Source: Anaerolineales bacterium (lineage in GTDB: Bacteria; Chloroflexota; Anaerolineae; 4572-78; J111). Taken from it: a DNA stretch of 64,000 nt. Both the position numbers and the translations under genes were made by a program. The notes beneath the pieces are model-generated. The model saw only the letters and a list, made by a program, of their open reading frames with translations. It was not told the DNA's origin and ran no database searches. The stretch lies in assembly GCA_020634855.1 (NCBI GenBank), contig JACKAU010000015.1, positions 124,001 to 188,000 of the forward strand, written 5' to 3'. This document shows, piece by piece, positions 29,657 to 38,260 of this stretch (position 1 is its first letter; each line of letters starts with the position of its first letter).

Positions 29657-32530
29657 TTACGGTGAAATCAACGACTCCAGATTCCCGGCAATCAACCGCC
29701 CGTTAGGATCGACCGGCAGCGACGGCGTCTCGACGATGAACTGTTCGCCGGTATCGGGCAGCCACAGGCCAAGACGGATAGTGAGATTCGATCCGGCGGC
29801 CAGCGCCGTTTCAGGAACAGGCGTGATGTCGAGGTGGACAAGCTGCGGCGTCCAGGTGGAGGTCGGTCCTTCGCTCTTGACATCCCAGGCCCACAATTGG
29901 TGGTCGGCCTGAGCGACGATGTTGCCCTCGGCATCGACCAGATGGATAAAGACGGTGTAATTTTTAGCGGTCGGGTTGGTCAGCCGCCAGGCGGTGACGA
30001 AACCGTAGCCGCCGTCGCCGGCGCTCGATTCGCCGGGGAAGCGAGCTTGCGGATCGATGAATTGGCCGAGGAACTCAATCGCGCCGTTGTCAAATGTGGC
30101 TTGAGGCTGGTCAGGCGAATAGGCGGGCGGGTTGACCTGGACGATCTCGAAATCGCCTTGGGCAAAAACCGGCTGGAAATACTGTTTGTGTTCGTACTTT
30201 TCGGGATGGCGCATCGCCTCGCGCTCGGCGGGACCGACGAAAATGTAATCCGCGCCCAGATTTTGGAACATCTGATAGCTCCAAACCGGTAGCCCGTTGT
30301 CGAACGCCTGCTGGCTCAACTCGTGGGCCAGGGCGATATCTTTGACATCCGGGTGAAAGACGACCGCCTCGCCGGTAGAGAAGCCCACCGGGCGACTGCC
30401 CAGCGACAGTTGAAAGCGCGACGCATCGCGGTGCAGCCGGTGCTGGACGACCGGCAGCGCTTTTTCCTGCGGCGCTGTCACTTCGGGTAGGGCGCGCAGC
30501 GTTTGGTAGACATCGGGCGTCAACTGCGGCTCGCTCCAATACTTAGCTAACCCCATCGCCACAAATTCCCAGGCCGGATTGAGCATCCCCACCCCAATGA
30601 GCGCCGCCATCAGGCTAATCGCGCCGATTTTGACCGGACGCGCCCACGTCGCCTGGAAGAGTCGCACCATAAAATAGCCGGCGAACAGCGCCAGCACCAA
30701 TTGGCCGGGCATCAACGCCCGTAGACCGAGATCGTTGTTAAGCGTCAGCCCAATCTCCGACCAGCCCCGCCCGGAGGCGAAGAAACTGACGGTCACGAAG
30801 CCGAGGCCGAGAAGGAGCGTGAAGAAGGGGAGTAGGGAGTAGGGAGTAGGGAGTAGGAGGCTGGAGATGGGGAGATGGGGAGATGGGGAGAGGGGAGATT
30901 GGGGTTTGGAGGCTGGGCGATGAGGAGATTGGAGATCAGAGATTGGAGGCTTATGATTTACCGTTCCCTGGTGATCACTATCCGCTACCGACATCTGACT
31001 ACTGACTACCGACATCTGACTACTGACTACCGACTGCTGACCGCTGACTGCTGACCGCTGAAAGCTCAAAACCAGCCCGCCCAACCCCGCGATGAGAAGC
31101 GCCCCCATTTCGATGAAGAAGTGCAGCGGTAGATCGAGGACTCTGGCCCACACAGCATTGCCGAAGGTGGCTTGGAAGGGGCGCAGGATGGCCCAGCTAT
31201 CGAGCGTCGGGATAACGAAGGCGATGCCCGATTTGGGCGCATTCGGGCCGATTAAACCGGCGATGAATGGCGCGGCCACGGCGACAAACGCCACAGCGAT
31301 GACGGCGTAGCCCAAAAAGAGTTGCCGGGCGTCGCCGAACCCTTGGCGACGATAAATCAGGCCAATTTGCCACAACGCAAACAGGAACAGCGCCGCCGCC
31401 ACGATAACCGCGATCCACGTGCTGTGGCCCAGCAGGGAAAACAGGAGCAGCGGCAGGATAATCAGCAGTTTACGGCGCTCTTTAACCTCAAGGTAGAGGT
31501 AGCAGCCCAGGCACACAATCGTCAGCGCAGTTAGATGCTGCGGCACCCAGACGTGATGGGCGTAGAAGGTATTGAGCCGCAGCGAGAGCGCCGACACCCA
31601 GTTATCGATGTGCTCGCGCGGTAGATAGACGCCGAGCGGAATCGGCCCGTCGGGAAAGTTGGCCCGGTATTTCTCGATGGTGCGATGCAGGATGGGGATG
31701 ACATCCAGTCCGCCGATTACGGTCGCGAACGCCAGCGACCAGACCGCAGCGATTCGATCTTGAAAGAGACGTTGGGCCAGCAAGAAAACGACGCTGCTGA
31801 AACTCAGCGAGGCCAGAATGATGACCGTCACAAACGTCTGGTGTAAAAAAGGCGAGCCGCTTTGCAGCAAATCGAGCGTGGCGCCGTTGAGATGCAGAAA
31901 ATAATAGTAAATCAGTGGCTCATCAGGAAACATGCCGTAGAAGAACATACTGGTCGGCGGCACGCCGGTGTAGCGCAGTGCAAAAGCCACCCCGTAATGC
32001 TTTTGCCAATCCTCCATCTGCACCGGATAGTAGCCCTGCGCCGTGTCGAGTTCGAAGTAGGCCAGGTAAACGCCCACTGCCGTAATCCCGATCAGCAGCA
32101 CGATCACCAGCCGCGTCCACAGCGAGGCTCCGTCAAGACCGATGGGGGGAGTCTCCTCTCCTATTTTCGGCGGCCGGTGACTAACCCAGGCCGCCAGCGC
32201 CAGAATGTACAACGAGAAAGTAACCAGTACCGTCCAGCGATTAAAACCGAACAGCAGACTGCTCCAGTAGATCAAAATCGGCGAAGTGACCAACCCCAGC
32301 GCCGTACTGAGTGCGATATTTTTGAAGGTCAACCCGCCCCGCGCCAACCCCAGCCAGCGAGTTAACTGCCCCCCCGGCAAAAAGATGAGCAGCATCAACC
32401 CGCCCACGGTCGCTACCGGGGCGACCGGTACCAAAATCAGCGCCAGCGCGGCCAGCGTGGCGTAAAGTGAGTATCGAAACCAGGGTGAAGTAAAAATTTG
32501 TCGCATCAGAAATTGTCGATTATCATCCAA
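29657..32530 (-). CDS. DUF2298-like ('YYY' family) membrane protein with one accessory domain
   Basis: A 957-residue polytopic protein. The segment GYYPVQMEDWQKHYGVAFAL and MFPDEPLIYYYFLHLNGATL resembles the hydrophobic Chloroflexi/Archaea YYY (DUF2298) family, which is known from those two groups; I recognise it by motif only. Residues about 825-950 are a single shared domain (EFLGQFIDP, NYTVFIHLVD, PTSTWTPQL). A large composite repeat block (30827-31072) sits in a loop between helices. The outermost start is TTG 32530, with AGGGG upstream; ATG 32506 (MRQIFTSPWF) is an equally good start. It is divergent from the gene at 32614 with 83 bp between them, which must hold both promoters. Confidence 0.65.
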   Translation of the reverse strand: MDDNRQFLMRQIFTSPWFRYSLYATLAALALILVPVAPVATVGGLMLLIFLPGGQLTRWLGLARGGLTFKNIALSTALGLVTSPILIYWSSLLFGFNRWTVLVTFSLYILALAAWVSHRPPKIGEETPPIGLDGASLWTRLVIVLLIGITAVGVYLAYFELDTAQGYYPVQMEDWQKHYGVAFALRYTGVPPTSMFFYGMFPDEPLIYYYFLHLNGATLDLLQSGSPFLHQTFVTVIILASLSFSSVVFLLAQRLFQDRIAAVWSLAFATVIGGLDVIPILHRTIEKYRANFPDGPIPLGVYLPREHIDNWVSALSLRLNTFYAHHVWVPQHLTALTIVCLGCYLYLEVKERRKLLIILPLLLFSLLGHSTWIAVIVAAALFLFALWQIGLIYRRQGFGDARQLFLGYAVIAVAFVAVAAPFIAGLIGPNAPKSGIAFVIPTLDSWAILRPFQATFGNAVWARVLDLPLHFFIEMGALLIAGLGGLVLSFQRSAVSGQQSVVSSQMSVVSSQMSVADSDHQGTVNHKPPISDLQSPHRPASKPQSPLSPSPHLPISSLLLPTPYSLLPFFTLLLGLGFVTVSFFASGRGWSEIGLTLNNDLGLRALMPGQLVLALFAGYFMVRLFQATWARPVKIGAISLMAALIGVGMLNPAWEFVAMGLAKYWSEPQLTPDVYQTLRALPEVTAPQEKALPVVQHRLHRDASRFQLSLGSRPVGFSTGEAVVFHPDVKDIALAHELSQQAFDNGLPVWSYQMFQNLGADYIFVGPAEREAMRHPEKYEHKQYFQPVFAQGDFEIVQVNPPAYSPDQPQATFDNGAIEFLGQFIDPQARFPGESSAGDGGYGFVTAWRLTNPTAKNYTVFIHLVDAEGNIVAQADHQLWAWDVKSEGPTSTWTPQLVHLDITPVPETALAAGSNLTIRLGLWLPDTGEQFIVETPSLPVDPNGRLIAGNLESLISP
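30827..31072 (-). repeat. Large in-frame composite heptamer/octamer block
   Basis: Four GGAGTAG units, GATGGGGA units, AGATTGG units and two copies of a CCGACATCTGACTACTGACT-type stretch, 246 bp in all. Read on the coding (minus) strand all units are stop-free; on the plus strand GGAGTAG contains TAG. Confidence 0.85.
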
Positions 32531-32613
32531 AGCTTGACCCCTGAACCAGGGTAACGCGTAATCATAATAAAAAGTAGATAACTAAGCAAGCAATCAAGGT
32601 GTGTTAGACCAAC

Positions 32614-34284
32614 ATGCCAAAATTACAACCGGCGCTGCTCATCCTAATCGTCTTGGGTAGCTTTGGATTGCGGGTGTGGGGCATTACGTTTGGGTTGCCG
32701 TTTGCCTACCACCCCGACGAACAACAATATATTTTGCCCGGCCTTGGGGTGGTGTCCGGCAACTTCGAGCCGATTGCCTACTACAACCCAACCCTTTATC
32801 CCTATTTCATCGGCCTGGTCTATACCCTCACCTATCTGGGTCTCCGTCTGTTTGGTGCTTTCCCCGACTTTTTTGATCTCAATAGCGGCTGGAGCCAGTC
32901 GATGCAGCCGTGGATTACCGGCCTGATCTTTCTGGCTCGCTATCTTACGGTTGCCGTCGGGGTCTTGACCACCGTGGTGGTCTACCAACTTGGCCGGCGA
33001 GCCTATTCTCGCCCGACCGGCCTGGCCGCGGCCATCATCTTTGGCCTGGCCTTCTTGCCGGCCCGGGAGGCCCACTTTGCCGTGAGCGATGCGCCCACCG
33101 CGTTGGGCGTGGCTGTTACCCTCTACCTGACATTGAACATTGTCCGGCGTGGTCACTGGTCCGATTACGTGTGGGTTGGAGTCGCGCTCGGCTTGTCCGC
33201 TGCCACCAAATATACCGCCGCGCTGTTGATCGTGCCGGTGGGGGTGGCTCACCTGGTCAGCCGGCGTTACACCACTTGGCCCCAGCGACTGTTGCAAGGC
33301 TGGCGAGGCGTCCTAACCGGCCTCGCCGCCGTCGTCAGCTATCTGCTGGTGTCGCCTTACACCCTGCTGGCCTGGTCAGAATTTTGGGCCGATTTCAGCG
33401 AGAATCTGCAATCAGCCAAGGAAGGCTTTCAGGGTCTCAACCTCGACCCGGCCGGCGGCGCGATCTTTTACCTGAAAGGACTGGTCTGGGGCTTCGGCTG
33501 GCCGCTGTTGGGGCTGTTTCTCATCACGATTGTCTTTCTCCTGTGGCGTCACAAGCGGGTCGATCTGGTGCTGCTATCCCTGCCGCTCTTTGGCTTTTGG
33601 TACATGCAGCGTCAGGAAATGTACTTTGTCCGCTGGTTGATGCCCTTTTTGCCGCCGCTGGCCGTTATATCCGCTGAAACCCTTCACGCAGCAGCCCGAA
33701 AAGTAGGACAAGTCAGCGATTTGTCTGGGGCAAGTCAGCGACTGGCTCTACTCCGCCCGGCAGCCTTGACGATTATTCTGGCCCTGCTGCTGACGCTGCC
33801 GTCAACCTATATGACCCTGCAAGCCGATCACGTTTTCAGCCAACTCGATACCCGCACCGAAGCCTTGCAGTGGATGCAGGCTAACGTGCCGCCCGGCAGC
33901 AGCGTCGCAGCGGAGGTGTTAAGCCCGCCTTGGGGACCGCCGCTGGCCATGCCCGGCTTAGACATCGGCCCCTACCAATTTGTACCCGTCCCGGATGGCG
34001 GCGTCGCCGAGGTCGATCCGCAACAGTATCGCGACTGGGGCGTGCAGTATATCGTTGCCAGTAGTTTTCATTACGCGCGCCAACTGCGCGACCAGGCCCA
34101 CCAGGCTAAGCTGGCGAGCCATTTACAAACCCTTGACCAAGAAGCGGAGTTGGTGGCGATCTTTCAACCCTACGCCGCCGGCTACACCGGCTTTTTCTAT
34201 CACGATCAGGTCTACGGCCCGGCCAACGATGTGCTTTATCGCCGGCAGCCGGGGCCGGAAATCAGAATCTACCGGCTACGCTAG
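32614..34284 (+). CDS. GT39/PMT-like membrane glycosyltransferase
   Basis: A 556-residue protein starting at ATG with AAGGTG upstream. It has the PMT_2 arrangement: first helix, then FAYHPDEQQYILPGLGVVSG with the acidic pair, NPTLYPYFIGLVYTLTYLG, ARYLTVAVGVLTTVVVYQLG and LSAATKYTAALLIVPVG. This is the classical polyprenyl-phosphate-sugar-dependent GT-C layout on the outer membrane face. It has no cluster-specific accessory domain, only a short soluble tail. A short sequence at about 33700-33765, encoding KVGQVSDLSGASQRL, looks like another interspersed repeat inserted in frame. It is the first of four tightly packed genes (8 bp to the next). Confidence 0.8.
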   Translation: MPKLQPALLILIVLGSFGLRVWGITFGLPFAYHPDEQQYILPGLGVVSGNFEPIAYYNPTLYPYFIGLVYTLTYLGLRLFGAFPDFFDLNSGWSQSMQPWITGLIFLARYLTVAVGVLTTVVVYQLGRRAYSRPTGLAAAIIFGLAFLPAREAHFAVSDAPTALGVAVTLYLTLNIVRRGHWSDYVWVGVALGLSAATKYTAALLIVPVGVAHLVSRRYTTWPQRLLQGWRGVLTGLAAVVSYLLVSPYTLLAWSEFWADFSENLQSAKEGFQGLNLDPAGGAIFYLKGLVWGFGWPLLGLFLITIVFLLWRHKRVDLVLLSLPLFGFWYMQRQEMYFVRWLMPFLPPLAVISAETLHAAARKVGQVSDLSGASQRLALLRPAALTIILALLLTLPSTYMTLQADHVFSQLDTRTEALQWMQANVPPGSSVAAEVLSPPWGPPLAMPGLDIGPYQFVPVPDGGVAEVDPQQYRDWGVQYIVASSFHYARQLRDQAHQAKLASHLQTLDQEAELVAIFQPYAAGYTGFFYHDQVYGPANDVLYRRQPGPEIRIYRLR

Positions 34285-34292
34285 GAGAGAGT

Positions 34293-36392
34293 GTGTCCCG
34301 ACTCACCGCCGTTCGTCCGAGCCAACAGTTCATCATAGGGCTGCTATTGCTGCTGGCCTTGACCGTTCGATTGCTTTATTTCAACGGGCTGCGGGCCGAA
34401 TTTCCCGATTTCTTGGAGGCTCACCCCTTCTGCGGTCTCGATGCTAACTCGTACCATCATTTATATGCATTGGGGCTGCTTCGCGGCGATTGGCCGTACA
34501 ACGAGCCGTTCTACCATATGATCTTATACCCCTATTTTCTGGGCGCGGTCTATGCCCTGGTCGGCGTGAATTTGCGCTTGATTGTGGTGGTGCAGATTTT
34601 GCTGGAAGTTTTAGCCTGCGCCGCGATGTATGGGATTGGCCGGGCGGTTTTCAATCGAACGGCCGGCCTCATCGCGGCGGCGATAATGGCCTTCTATGGC
34701 CCCTTGATCTTTTTCAACGCCTGTTTTGCCCAAGTAGCGCTTTCAATTCCGCTATTCTGTCTTACCCTCCTGTTTTTGCTGCGAGCGCATAGTACCGGCC
34801 GCTGGTCTTATCTGATCATCGCCGGCATCCTCACCGGCTTGGCCGCTTTAAGCCGGCCGACGTTCTTTTTGCTGCTGCCGGTCGCCGGTGTGTGGTGGCT
34901 GGTCGAGCGCGTGTCGATCCGGCGCATCCTTATCCGGGGTGCGGTCTATGGCGGGGTGGCCTTTCTGGTCACGTCGCCCGCGGCCTGGCACAACTACCGC
35001 ACCGGCGGCGGCTTTATGCCGATGCCGGCCAGCGGCTGGGAGATTATTTTTCTGGGCAACAACCCGGTGGCCGAAGGCATGGGCCACGTCGAACACGTGC
35101 TGTTCACCTACCTCGACCCTGCCGCCGAAGCCTATATCAACGACGTTCGCACTCGCGCCAAAGAACAGTCGCCGGATGTCTTTCGTGAAGAGGTGCTGGC
35201 CTATCTGCAACACGACTTCAACGGCTGGCTTCACCTCATGGGCCGCAAAATCTATTTGCTCCTCTTCACCCGTGACGATAACCTGATCTCGCCCTACTTC
35301 TTCCATAATCTCCAGACCATTCCCCTTCTTCTATACTTTCCTTTCGAGTGGCGGTCCATCTTTGTCGCGAGTTTGTTAGGCGTCGTGCTGTTGAAGCCCA
35401 AACCCCGTCACGCGTTGCTGCTGATGCTGTATGTAGCCCTGCCCCTCTTTACCGTGCTGTTTCATATTCAGTTTCGATTTCGATTGCTGTTGGTCCCGGT
35501 GACGTTGTTGTACGCCGCCGCCTTTATCAGCGCCGTCCCCCGACTCAGTCGTTGGAAATTTATGGCGAGTTTGACCCTTCTGGCCGGGTTGACGTTGGTC
35601 TGGCCGGTGTTCGGCTGGCTGCTGGCGGTGACCTTTGCCATGCGCTGTTGGGCAGTCTATCGCACCGGGCCTAAGTCGTCCCTGCGCTATGCCGCACTGG
35701 CCGCCTGGAGCTACCTTGTGGTGGCGGTTCTGGTGCATCACGCTTACCACTTTACCTTTCAGGCCAGCCAGGCTCAAACCATTATGGTTGGGCCGCCCAT
35801 CGCCGGCCCCATCGCGCTGGGCCAATCATTGAGCGTGCCGTGTTCCGGCTTCAACGAGCTTGATTTGGTGATCGGCGTTAGCGGCCAAGGCCAGTCGCAG
35901 CCGGTTACCTTCCACCTGCGCCGTTCCGCCGACAGCTCTGACGACATCTACGCCGCTGCGCTCGATCTCAATGGCCTGCAGGATCGTATGAAAAAACCAT
36001 TCGTCTTCCCGCCTCAACCCGACTCGGCGGGCCAGACCTATTTTGTCTTTGTCGATGCGCCGACCGCGGGCGCTCCCCAACCCCTGACCCTACGCGGCAC
36101 GTTCGACCAACCCTTTGACCGCTACCCGGCTGGATCGGCCTACATCGGTGGGCCGGGGCATTGGCAAAAGCTGGCCGGCGATCTGGCGTTTACCGCCCGC
36201 TGCCAGGGCAACTTGTTGACAATGACCCACCAAGCTTTCGCCAACCCGGCCGACCGTTTCTACGGGCCGCCCTGGCTGTATTGGACCATCTTGGTAGGGC
36301 ATTTGGGGCTGCTGGGGCTGGCGCTGGTTCTTATCTGGAACGCTTGGAGCGACAAAGCTTGCTTTGTCCAACCCGATCAAAGTAAACTCTGA
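34293..36392 (+). CDS. GT39/PMT-like membrane glycosyltransferase with type-B C-terminal domain
   Basis: A 699-residue protein from GTG 34293, AGGAGA just upstream. The first loop has CGLDANSYHHLYALGLLRGD and PFYHMILYPYFLGAVYALVG, with helices like its paralog at 38227. Residues about 505-690 form a domain different from the common one but shared with 38227: VGPPIAGPIALGQSLSVPCS, FVFPPQPDSAGQTYFVFVD, DRYPAGSAYIGG, ending in a cysteine-containing FTARCQG. It is probably extracytoplasmic. The last residues (SDKACFVQPDQSKL) and the stop are encoded by a palindromic element that also occurs at 11301, so the C terminus has been rewritten by it. Confidence 0.75.
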   Translation: MSRLTAVRPSQQFIIGLLLLLALTVRLLYFNGLRAEFPDFLEAHPFCGLDANSYHHLYALGLLRGDWPYNEPFYHMILYPYFLGAVYALVGVNLRLIVVVQILLEVLACAAMYGIGRAVFNRTAGLIAAAIMAFYGPLIFFNACFAQVALSIPLFCLTLLFLLRAHSTGRWSYLIIAGILTGLAALSRPTFFLLLPVAGVWWLVERVSIRRILIRGAVYGGVAFLVTSPAAWHNYRTGGGFMPMPASGWEIIFLGNNPVAEGMGHVEHVLFTYLDPAAEAYINDVRTRAKEQSPDVFREEVLAYLQHDFNGWLHLMGRKIYLLLFTRDDNLISPYFFHNLQTIPLLLYFPFEWRSIFVASLLGVVLLKPKPRHALLLMLYVALPLFTVLFHIQFRFRLLLVPVTLLYAAAFISAVPRLSRWKFMASLTLLAGLTLVWPVFGWLLAVTFAMRCWAVYRTGPKSSLRYAALAAWSYLVVAVLVHHAYHFTFQASQAQTIMVGPPIAGPIALGQSLSVPCSGFNELDLVIGVSGQGQSQPVTFHLRRSADSSDDIYAAALDLNGLQDRMKKPFVFPPQPDSAGQTYFVFVDAPTAGAPQPLTLRGTFDQPFDRYPAGSAYIGGPGHWQKLAGDLAFTARCQGNLLTMTHQAFANPADRFYGPPWLYWTILVGHLGLLGLALVLIWNAWSDKACFVQPDQSKL

Positions 36393-36399
36393 TGCTCTA
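36345..36399. repeat. Compound palindromic element, copy 2
   Basis: TGGAGCGACAAAGCTTGCTT and GATCAAAGTAAACTCTGATG match the element at 11301-11360, with decay in the right arm. It overlaps the final codons and the TGA (36390-36392) of the upstream gene. Confidence 0.8.
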
Positions 36400-36430
36400 G
36401 TGGTTTTTGAGGATTTTCTGAAACACCATC

Positions 36431-38260
36431 ATGAAGCGAATTAACGCGCTAACTCAAACCAAACTATTCTTAATTATCATCGTCATGATATTGACCGCCT
36501 ACCAACTGTGGCGCATCATCGCCTTCATCAATGTCTACGGCGGCATCGAACACGACGGCGGCTGGATGCTGTCGATTTCCCGCTCGCTGGCCGAAACCGG
36601 CGCCTACACCACCCTGGTCAGTACCATCGCCGATCCGAATGTACCGGGCGACATCAACGTCGATCAAAAATTCGATATTCAAGCCGCCGACGGTCGCATC
36701 TGGTTTTTCACCGGCAACGGCATCGGCCCGGCTAGCATCGTTCCCGATGCACTGGTGCTCAAGGTGTTCGGCTCAAGCTTTTGGGCGCTGCGGGCCGGCC
36801 CGCTCATCTTCTTTACCCTCTTTTTGCTTCTGACCGCGTATCTGTTGTACGAATTGGCCGGTATCTGGGCGGTTATCCTATTCAACGCCTATCTCTTCTT
36901 CTACCCGCACCTGTCCATTTTCCTCAGCTACGAAGCGATGGGCGAAGTCCCGGCTATGGTCTACATCATCTGGGCTTATCTGGCCTTTGCCGCAGCCATG
37001 CTCAAACAACAGCGACGCCCGCTCCACTTTTTTCTGGCCGGCCTGGTCATCAGCCTGGCGCTCAATGCCAAGCTGATTACGCTCTGGTCGATCAGCGGCA
37101 TCTTGCTGTGGGCGGGGTTGTTGTGGCTGTTGGGTCTCATCCGGCGGCGACCGGCCACGCCGGATTTAAGCGCGGCCCAAGCTTCGGCCGGTGACATCGC
37201 CGTCGATGATCCGACCCGTCAGGTCAGCTTCGGTGAATTGATTTGGCTCGGCCTGGGAACCGCCTCGCTGGTCATCGTTTGGGAACTGGTTCATCTGGTT
37301 GTCTTGACCCGCCTGACCAATTTCGACCTCTACTTGCGCCACGCTCAACAGCGACTGACCTTTATTCTCGATGACGGCAGCGGCGTCGGCTTGCAGATCC
37401 ACTCCGGCCCGGAATTCTTCTGGGATAAGTTCTTCATCCTGTCCGCAGTCGCTCACCCGGCCCGCTGGGTCACGGCCATCCTGTTCATCGCCATCTTCCT
37501 CGGCGGGTTGGGCCTGGCCTGGTTGTGGCGGCGACAACCGTGGCGACAAAACCTTCTAATGCCGATGTGGCTCGGCTGGCTGGCCAACACCGCCTGGTTC
37601 GTCGGCCTGGCCAAAACCGGCTGGCCCCGCCATTTCTGGTTCGGCTTGGTTCTGGCGATGATCCTGCTGTGTGTCATCATCGTCACGCTGTTGAGAACAG
37701 GGGTCAGGGGTCAGGGAGCAACAGTCAACAATCAACAATCGTCAATCGTCAATCATCAATCATCAATCGGCAGTCGGCTGCCGGCGGTCTGCGGTCTGCT
37801 TTTGCTGGCCCTCGTCCTGTGGGGCTTTGCCGTCCAGCCGCACGTGTGGGGTTTCTTCCTGCCCGACGCCATCGTGCCCTATTGGCATGATAAACAGGTC
37901 AACAACAAGTACGACGCCAGCCTGCCGTGGATCATCATTCCGCGCCAGGCCCAAACCGAGGTCGTCAACTACATCGACCAACTGCCGCCGGAGGCCCACA
38001 TCTACTATCCGGGCCAGCACAAAAGCGCCGAAATTCCGCCGCAAACCGGCCGGGTGCAGTTGCCGCTCAACCGGCGCGAATACCTGCCACCGAACCCGGC
38101 CGATATCGTCCTGATCGGCCCGTCGCTGATTTCGCCCTGGAAAGACCCTGCCCAGCGCCGCGACCTGCTCGAATTGGTCAGGCGCGAGTGTCCTAATCCG
38201 GCCGTTCAAAACGATTACTATATGATATGTCCTATCAAAGACAACTTACCCGCCGAATAA
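36431..38260 (+). CDS. GT-C-type membrane glycosyltransferase
   Basis: A 609-residue polytopic protein, 38 bp after the previous gene. The first outer loop holds EHDGGWMLSISRSLAETGAY, an acidic motif where PMT-like enzymes keep their catalytic aspartate, and then IWFFTGNGIGPASIVPDALV. Eleven or so membrane helices, a short soluble C terminus (LPPEAHIYYPGQHKSAEIPP), no accessory domain. It is less typical of GT39 than its neighbours, so family placement is uncertain. A CAATCAT array at 37697-37790 (NNQQSSIVNHQSSIG) is inserted in a loop. The last 34 bp overlap the start of the next gene, indicating co-transcription and possibly coupled translation. Confidence 0.65.
   Translation: MKRINALTQTKLFLIIIVMILTAYQLWRIIAFINVYGGIEHDGGWMLSISRSLAETGAYTTLVSTIADPNVPGDINVDQKFDIQAADGRIWFFTGNGIGPASIVPDALVLKVFGSSFWALRAGPLIFFTLFLLLTAYLLYELAGIWAVILFNAYLFFYPHLSIFLSYEAMGEVPAMVYIIWAYLAFAAAMLKQQRRPLHFFLAGLVISLALNAKLITLWSISGILLWAGLLWLLGLIRRRPATPDLSAAQASAGDIAVDDPTRQVSFGELIWLGLGTASLVIVWELVHLVVLTRLTNFDLYLRHAQQRLTFILDDGSGVGLQIHSGPEFFWDKFFILSAVAHPARWVTAILFIAIFLGGLGLAWLWRRQPWRQNLLMPMWLGWLANTAWFVGLAKTGWPRHFWFGLVLAMILLCVIIVTLLRTGVRGQGATVNNQQSSIVNHQSSIGSRLPAVCGLLLLALVLWGFAVQPHVWGFFLPDAIVPYWHDKQVNNKYDASLPWIIIPRQAQTEVVNYIDQLPPEAHIYYPGQHKSAEIPPQTGRVQLPLNRREYLPPNPADIVLIGPSLISPWKDPAQRRDLLELVRRECPNPAVQNDYYMICPIKDNLPAE
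37697..37790 (+). repeat. In-frame CAATCAT heptamer array
   Basis: A GGGGTCAGGGGTCAG tract, then CAACAAT/CAATCGT/CAATCAT units. The complement would contain TGA, so it is open only in this orientation. Confidence 0.8.
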
